NCBI RefSeq assembly: GCF_003236385.1
Contig: NZ_POUA01000015.1
Location: forward strand, 1 to 45,584
Direction: 5' to 3'
Length of the DNA stretch: 45,584 nt
DNA from: Spongiactinospora gelatinilytica
GTDB lineage: Bacteria > Actinomycetota > Actinomycetes > Streptosporangiales > Streptosporangiaceae
The notes under the pieces were generated by a model. The model had not been told where the DNA came from, did no database searches, and was given only the letters and a program-made list of their open reading frames with translations. Positions 42,076 to 45,584 of this stretch are shown in pieces. Positions within the stretch are counted from its first letter, which is position 1; the number at the start of each line of letters is the position of its first letter. The position numbers and the translations under genes were made by a program.

Positions 42076-43769
42076 CCGGTCAGCAGCCCGGCGTGGCGGG
42101 TGCGCAGTTCCCGCTTGAGCACCTTGCCGGTGGGGCCGAGCGGGTACTCGTCGTCGCGGCCCGCGATGATCACCGCGGCCAGCGGGGCCAGGCCCGCGTC
42201 GGCGAGGGCCTTGTTGGCGTGCTCGCGTACCTCCTCGGCGGTGACACCGGCCGCCTCGGCCTGGGGCCGTACCACGGCGATCGGCCGCTGGCCCTCGCCG
42301 GAGGGGACGCCGACGACCGCGCAGTCCTGCACGAGGTCGGCGCAGTCGGCGATCAGCACCTCCTCCACCGGCAGGCTGTAGACCCGCCCGGCGGCGGTGT
42401 CGATCACGTCCACCGTCCGGTCCAGGTGGTAGAACCGGCCCTCGCCGTCCCGCCAGGCCACGTCCCCGGTCAGCCAGTAGCCGTTCAGCTCGAAGCTCCT
42501 GGTCATCCGCTTGTCGTGCCAGTAGCCCGGGGTGCGCGACGGGGTGATCACGCCGAGCAGGCCGACCGTGCCGTCGGGCACCTCGGTGCCGTTCTCGTCC
42601 AGTACCGCGGCCTTGATCACCGCCTCCTGGGCCTTGCCCACGCAGCGGTCGGCGCGCTCGGTCTCGGGCGTGGTGACCTGGCCGAACAGCGCCATCCCCA
42701 TCTCCGAGGAGCCCAGCCCGTCGATGAACTGCGACCCCGGCCGCGGCTCGTCGTCCGGGCCGCCGCCGGGCAGCAGCCACGGCTTGATCAGCCCGGCGGG
42801 CCGCTCGCCGAGCCGCACCAGCTTCCTGATGTGCCCGTAGTGCGCGCTGTCCCCGGTGTTGAACCAGGTGTGGACCTTCGCCGCGGCCCTGGCCGGCGGC
42901 TCGCCGGTGGCCAGTTCCACGAACGTCCTCGGGAACGAGGCGACCATGGTCGGCTGGAACGTTTCCATCACCGGCTCCACGACCGCGCGCCGCCAGTCGG
43001 ACATGACCACGGTCGGCAGCCCGAGAAGCACGGCGGTCAGGAAGTAGCTGAGCCCGCCCGCGTGGGTGTGCGGCATCAGCGACATCAGCTTGTCGTACGG
43101 CTCGGCGGGGAAGCGCACCATCCGCTGCTGCTTGCCGTCCCAGAAGCTGCGGTGGCCCAGCGTCGTGGACTTCGGCGTGCCGGTCGTGCCGGAGGAGTGG
43201 ATCAGCGCCACGAGGTCGTCGGGCTCGTGCCGGTGCGGGTAGGTCTCCGGCAGCTCGCCGGAGGCCGCGTCGTGCGCCCGCACCTCGGCGGACAGGGCGA
43301 TGAACCGGGGACGGCGGGACGGGTCGTCCCGGTAGGCCAGCAGCAGCTTGGTGGTGTCGTCGGCGACGATGCCGACCACGCCCACATGGTCGAGGTAGCG
43401 GACCATGACGTCGGTCCGCATCGCGTCGTTGACCAGCGCGGGGATCGCGCCCAGCGCGGTCAGCGCGAGGAAGTGGATCAGCGGCTCCAGCCCTTCGGCG
43501 ACCACGATGGCCACCGGCTCGCCGGGGCGTACGCCGTTGGCCCGGTACCACTTGGCATAGCGGTCGCGCAGCGCGGCCAGGTCGGTCAGGCTGTGCCCGC
43601 GCAGCACCACGCCGCCGCGATGGTCCTCGTGGTGGCTGTAGATGAACGGCACGCCGCGGTTGGGGTTGGCCGCCAGGGCGTGGTCCAGGAAGTTGCCCGC
43701 GCCCAGACCGGGTTCGGTCATGAACGCCTGCCGTACGCCGAGCGGGGCGATGGACGTGATCTCCGTCAT
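42072..43769 (-). CDS. Acyl-adenylating ligase of the ANL superfamily
   Basis: A 565-residue AMP-binding enzyme. It has the P-loop-like LIHSSGTTGTPKSTT, GSSEMG, the TGDVAW Asp and the C-terminal GPTGKVLKREL Lys, all intact. The form is that of a stand-alone fatty acyl/aryl ligase, not an NRPS module. It begins at an ATG with AGGAGGA upstream that overlaps the amine oxidase stop. It may load an acid onto CoA or onto the free carrier protein encoded two genes upstream. The substrate cannot be read from motifs. Confidence 0.85.
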   Translation of the reverse strand: MTEITSIAPLGVRQAFMTEPGLGAGNFLDHALAANPNRGVPFIYSHHEDHRGGVVLRGHSLTDLAALRDRYAKWYRANGVRPGEPVAIVVAEGLEPLIHFLALTALGAIPALVNDAMRTDVMVRYLDHVGVVGIVADDTTKLLLAYRDDPSRRPRFIALSAEVRAHDAASGELPETYPHRHEPDDLVALIHSSGTTGTPKSTTLGHRSFWDGKQQRMVRFPAEPYDKLMSLMPHTHAGGLSYFLTAVLLGLPTVVMSDWRRAVVEPVMETFQPTMVASFPRTFVELATGEPPARAAAKVHTWFNTGDSAHYGHIRKLVRLGERPAGLIKPWLLPGGGPDDEPRPGSQFIDGLGSSEMGMALFGQVTTPETERADRCVGKAQEAVIKAAVLDENGTEVPDGTVGLLGVITPSRTPGYWHDKRMTRSFELNGYWLTGDVAWRDGEGRFYHLDRTVDVIDTAAGRVYSLPVEEVLIADCADLVQDCAVVGVPSGEGQRPIAVVRPQAEAAGVTAEEVREHANKALADAGLAPLAAVIIAGRDDEYPLGPTGKVLKRELRTRHAGLLTG

Positions 43770-45088
43770 TGCTCCTCCTGTGTTTCGGCTATTGCCGTGG
43801 CCGCCCGGTGTCCCGAGCGGATCGCGCCTTCCATGAGCCCGAAGAACTCCGTGCTGGTCTCGGTGCCGGCCCAGTGGACGCGGCCGTGCGGGGCGATGAG
43901 GCCGGGGCCGAGCAGGCCCCAGTCCCCGGGGCCGAACAGCGCCGCGTAGCAGCCGCGGCTGTACTCCTCGCCGATCCAGTCCGTGACGTGGACCTGCGCC
44001 GGGGCGGGCAGTTCGGGGAACAGCCGGGCGGCCTGGGCCAGCACCCGTTCGCGCCGCTCGGCGGCGGGCAGCGCGGCGAACCGGTGCGCCTCCGAGCCGG
44101 TCACGAAGCCGGTCAGCACGCCCGCGCCGCCGTCCGGCGGCGAGTCGTCCACGGTGGACAGCAGCGGGCCGGTCGCGTTGACCGTCCAGCCGGACAGCCC
44201 GTACTCCCGCCACAGCGGCCGTGGATAGATCAGGTGGACCTTGACCGCGCAGCCCGGCGCGGTCGCGGTCCGCGCCCGGGGCGTCGGCAGGCCGGGCCGG
44301 AAGTCGATCGCGCCGGCCAGCGCGGGCGGCACCGCGACCACCACCGTACCGGCCCTGACCTGCCCGGACGCCGACACGACGATCACGCCGTCGCCGTCCT
44401 GGTGGATCGCGCGCACCGGCTCGCCGAGGCGTACATCGAGCCTGGCGGCCAGCCGTTCGCACACCTGGTGCGCGCCGCCGTCGATCCGGTCCTCCTGCGC
44501 GCCGCCCGCGAACGCGTTCAGGTACCGCAGCCCGCCGCCGGACCGCAGGTAGAACGCCATGTGCAGGACGGACACCGCCGCCGGGTCGGCGGCCATCATC
44601 TCGCCCAGGAACAGCGGGAAGAACCGGCGCGCGTCCGGGTGCCGCAGGTGCTCGGCGGCCCAGCCGGCGGCGGTCCGCCGGTCCAGGTCGGCGGCGTCCG
44701 GGGTCAGCCAGGGGGCGTCCACGCGGACCTTCGCGCACAGGTCGGTGAGCGCGTCGAACAGCTCGCCGAGCGCCACCGCCGACAGCGGAGGAAACCGGCC
44801 CGCCCGGGTCCCGACGTCGCCGCCCAGCTCGAACCGGCTGTCGCCGGCCATGGCGGTGGGAGTGGTCTTGAGGTCCAGTTCGGCCAGCAGGGCGGTCAGT
44901 TCGGTGTGCCGATGGCCCAGGTACGCCGCGCCCGCGTCGGCCCACACGCCCGGCGCGACTTCGAGGCCGTACGTCCGGCCGCCCACCCGGTCGCGGGCCT
45001 CCAGCACGGTCACCTCGATGTCCCGGGCCAGTAGGTCGCGGGCGGCGGTGAGCCCGGCGAGACCGGCTCCCACGACGACGACGCTCAT
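43766..45088 (-). CDS. Flavin-containing amine oxidase
   Basis: A 440-residue member of the monoamine oxidase family. It has the N-terminal FAD motif VVGAGLAGLTAARDL, then VLEARDRVGGRTYG, and the C-terminal HWAGTETSTEFFGLMEGAIR that closes over FAD. These enzymes oxidise an amine or amino acid to the imine and peroxide. It is translated right after the carrier protein (ATGA overlap), so a carrier-bound amino acid is a plausible substrate. A free amine is equally possible. Confidence 0.88.
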   Translation of the reverse strand: MSVVVVGAGLAGLTAARDLLARDIEVTVLEARDRVGGRTYGLEVAPGVWADAGAAYLGHRHTELTALLAELDLKTTPTAMAGDSRFELGGDVGTRAGRFPPLSAVALGELFDALTDLCAKVRVDAPWLTPDAADLDRRTAAGWAAEHLRHPDARRFFPLFLGEMMAADPAAVSVLHMAFYLRSGGGLRYLNAFAGGAQEDRIDGGAHQVCERLAARLDVRLGEPVRAIHQDGDGVIVVSASGQVRAGTVVVAVPPALAGAIDFRPGLPTPRARTATAPGCAVKVHLIYPRPLWREYGLSGWTVNATGPLLSTVDDSPPDGGAGVLTGFVTGSEAHRFAALPAAERRERVLAQAARLFPELPAPAQVHVTDWIGEEYSRGCYAALFGPGDWGLLGPGLIAPHGRVHWAGTETSTEFFGLMEGAIRSGHRAATAIAETQEEQ

Positions 45089-45303
45089 GCCCGGCTCGCG
45101 ATCTTCTCGGCCAGCGCGCCGGGGGTGGGCGCGGAAAGGAAATCGTCGAAACCCAGCTCGACGCCGCAGTCGCGGGCGATGCCGCTCAGCACGCGAGTGG
45201 CCAGCAGTGAATCACCGCCGCTGACGAAGAAGTCGCTGTCCGCGCTGACGTCGGGGTTTTCCAGCACGCGGCGGAAAAGGTCGGCGAGTGCGTCGGCATT
45301 CAC
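45085..45303 (-). CDS. Free-standing peptidyl/acyl carrier protein
   Basis: A 72-residue carrier protein with FFVSGGDSLLATRVLSGI. S32 is the phosphopantetheine attachment site. The GGDSLLATR form is that of NRPS-type carriers rather than fatty acid ACPs. The GTG at 45303 has AAGGAGG and overlaps the stop of the adenylation gene. A 4'-phosphopantetheinyl transferase is not encoded in the window. It is the only carrier seen in this operon. Confidence 0.9.
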   Translation of the reverse strand: MNADALADLFRRVLENPDVSADSDFFVSGGDSLLATRVLSGIARDCGVELGFDDFLSAPTPGALAEKIASRA

Positions 45304-45584
45304 GAAACGGCCTCCTTGGGGGTCGGGTTCTTCTGGTTTCCCGCGGCATATCGGCGGTGCGTACCGGCGCGGTCGGCCTTTCCACTCGGCGTGTAGACGA
45401 GTTCCGGCACGACGGTGATCCGGCCGGGCACCAGATGGGCCGGTACGCGGTCGCGCAGGAATTCCAGGACGTCGGCGGGAAGGTCGCCGGCCGGCCATTG
45501 CGGGCGGGGCACGACATAGGCTGCGAGGGTCGTGTGGTCGCCGGTGGCCACGCCGGTCACGGCCACCCCGCCCACCCCCGGATG
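45300..45584 (-). CDS. NRPS-type adenylation enzyme, C-terminal part
   Basis: The frame is open to the window edge, so only the last 94 residues are visible. They form the C-terminal subdomain of an adenylation domain: a start of HPGVGGVAVTG, TTLAAYVVP, FLRDRVPAHLVPGRITVVPE and TPSGKADR with the catalytic Lys of motif A10. The protein ends shortly after, with no fused carrier, so it is a stand-alone A enzyme that likely charges the following carrier protein. Specificity residues lie outside the window. Confidence 0.85.
   Translation of the reverse strand, partial: HPGVGGVAVTGVATGDHTTLAAYVVPRPQWPAGDLPADVLEFLRDRVPAHLVPGRITVVPELVYTPSGKADRAGTHRRYAAGNQKNPTPKEAVS

Overview
The window is 45.6 kb of very GC-rich DNA. 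It has frequent GTG starts, leaderless promoters placed just before start codons, many 4-base ATGA or GTGA gene overlaps, and gene families typical of mycelial actinomycetes. I read it as chromosome of an Actinomycetota species, most like the Streptosporangiales/Streptomycetales. The genus cannot be fixed from sequence alone. I see no rRNA, tRNA or CRISPR.

Left part (1-9.9 kb): the end of a LysE-type exporter, then an AraC regulator with a StyA/StyB-type two-component flavin monooxygenase. Next comes a broken terpene-cyclase gene that joins a class II (DxDD) region to the last helices of a class I terpene synthase. An FAD monooxygenase is divergent from a GntR-TetR hybrid regulator across a pair of near-palindromic operators. 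A FadR-type regulator precedes an aldehyde dehydrogenase, followed by a PhyH-type dioxygenase.

Middle-left (9.9-18 kb): a membrane protein coupled to a secreted double beta-propeller protein, a secreted necrosis-inducing (NPP1/NLP) protein, a small zinc-ribbon protein behind a leaderless 16-codon ORF, and a stretch of gene debris. The debris comprises a duplicated gene end, a frameshifted lectin-like secreted protein, and a mosaic of glyoxalase, DppC and DppD/F-type fragments. A CPBP-family membrane protease follows.

Centre (18-31 kb): a peptidoglycan-precursor trio (MurG-like, divergent from a D-Ala-D-Ala ligase/MurF pair) outside the usual division-cell-wall cluster. It is followed by a degenerate tyrosine recombinase with a small HTH partner, a large STAND-type NTPase regulator, and a complete branched-chain amino acid ABC operon (livKHMGF) ending in a strong hairpin.

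31-34.7 kb: a scarred region with a dispersed 39-bp repeat, a broken NUDIX gene, a probable recombinase C-terminal remnant, an APH-type kinase, an MFS exporter and a cytochrome P450 fragment.

Right part (45.6 to 34.7 kb, minus strand): one tightly packed operon. In transcription order it encodes an adenylation domain (cut by the window edge), a free carrier protein, a flavin amine oxidase, an acyl-adenylating ligase, a lysine-2,3-aminomutase-like radical SAM enzyme, an ATP-grasp ligase, a PaaK-like ligase, an MFS exporter, an SDR, a PaaI-like thioesterase and a second PaaK-like ligase. Ten consecutive junctions overlap or are nearly contiguous, and a hairpin closes the operon. It looks like a biosynthetic gene cluster for an unusual amino-acid-derived metabolite, assembled by stand-alone ligases, and it is the best candidate here for an undescribed system.
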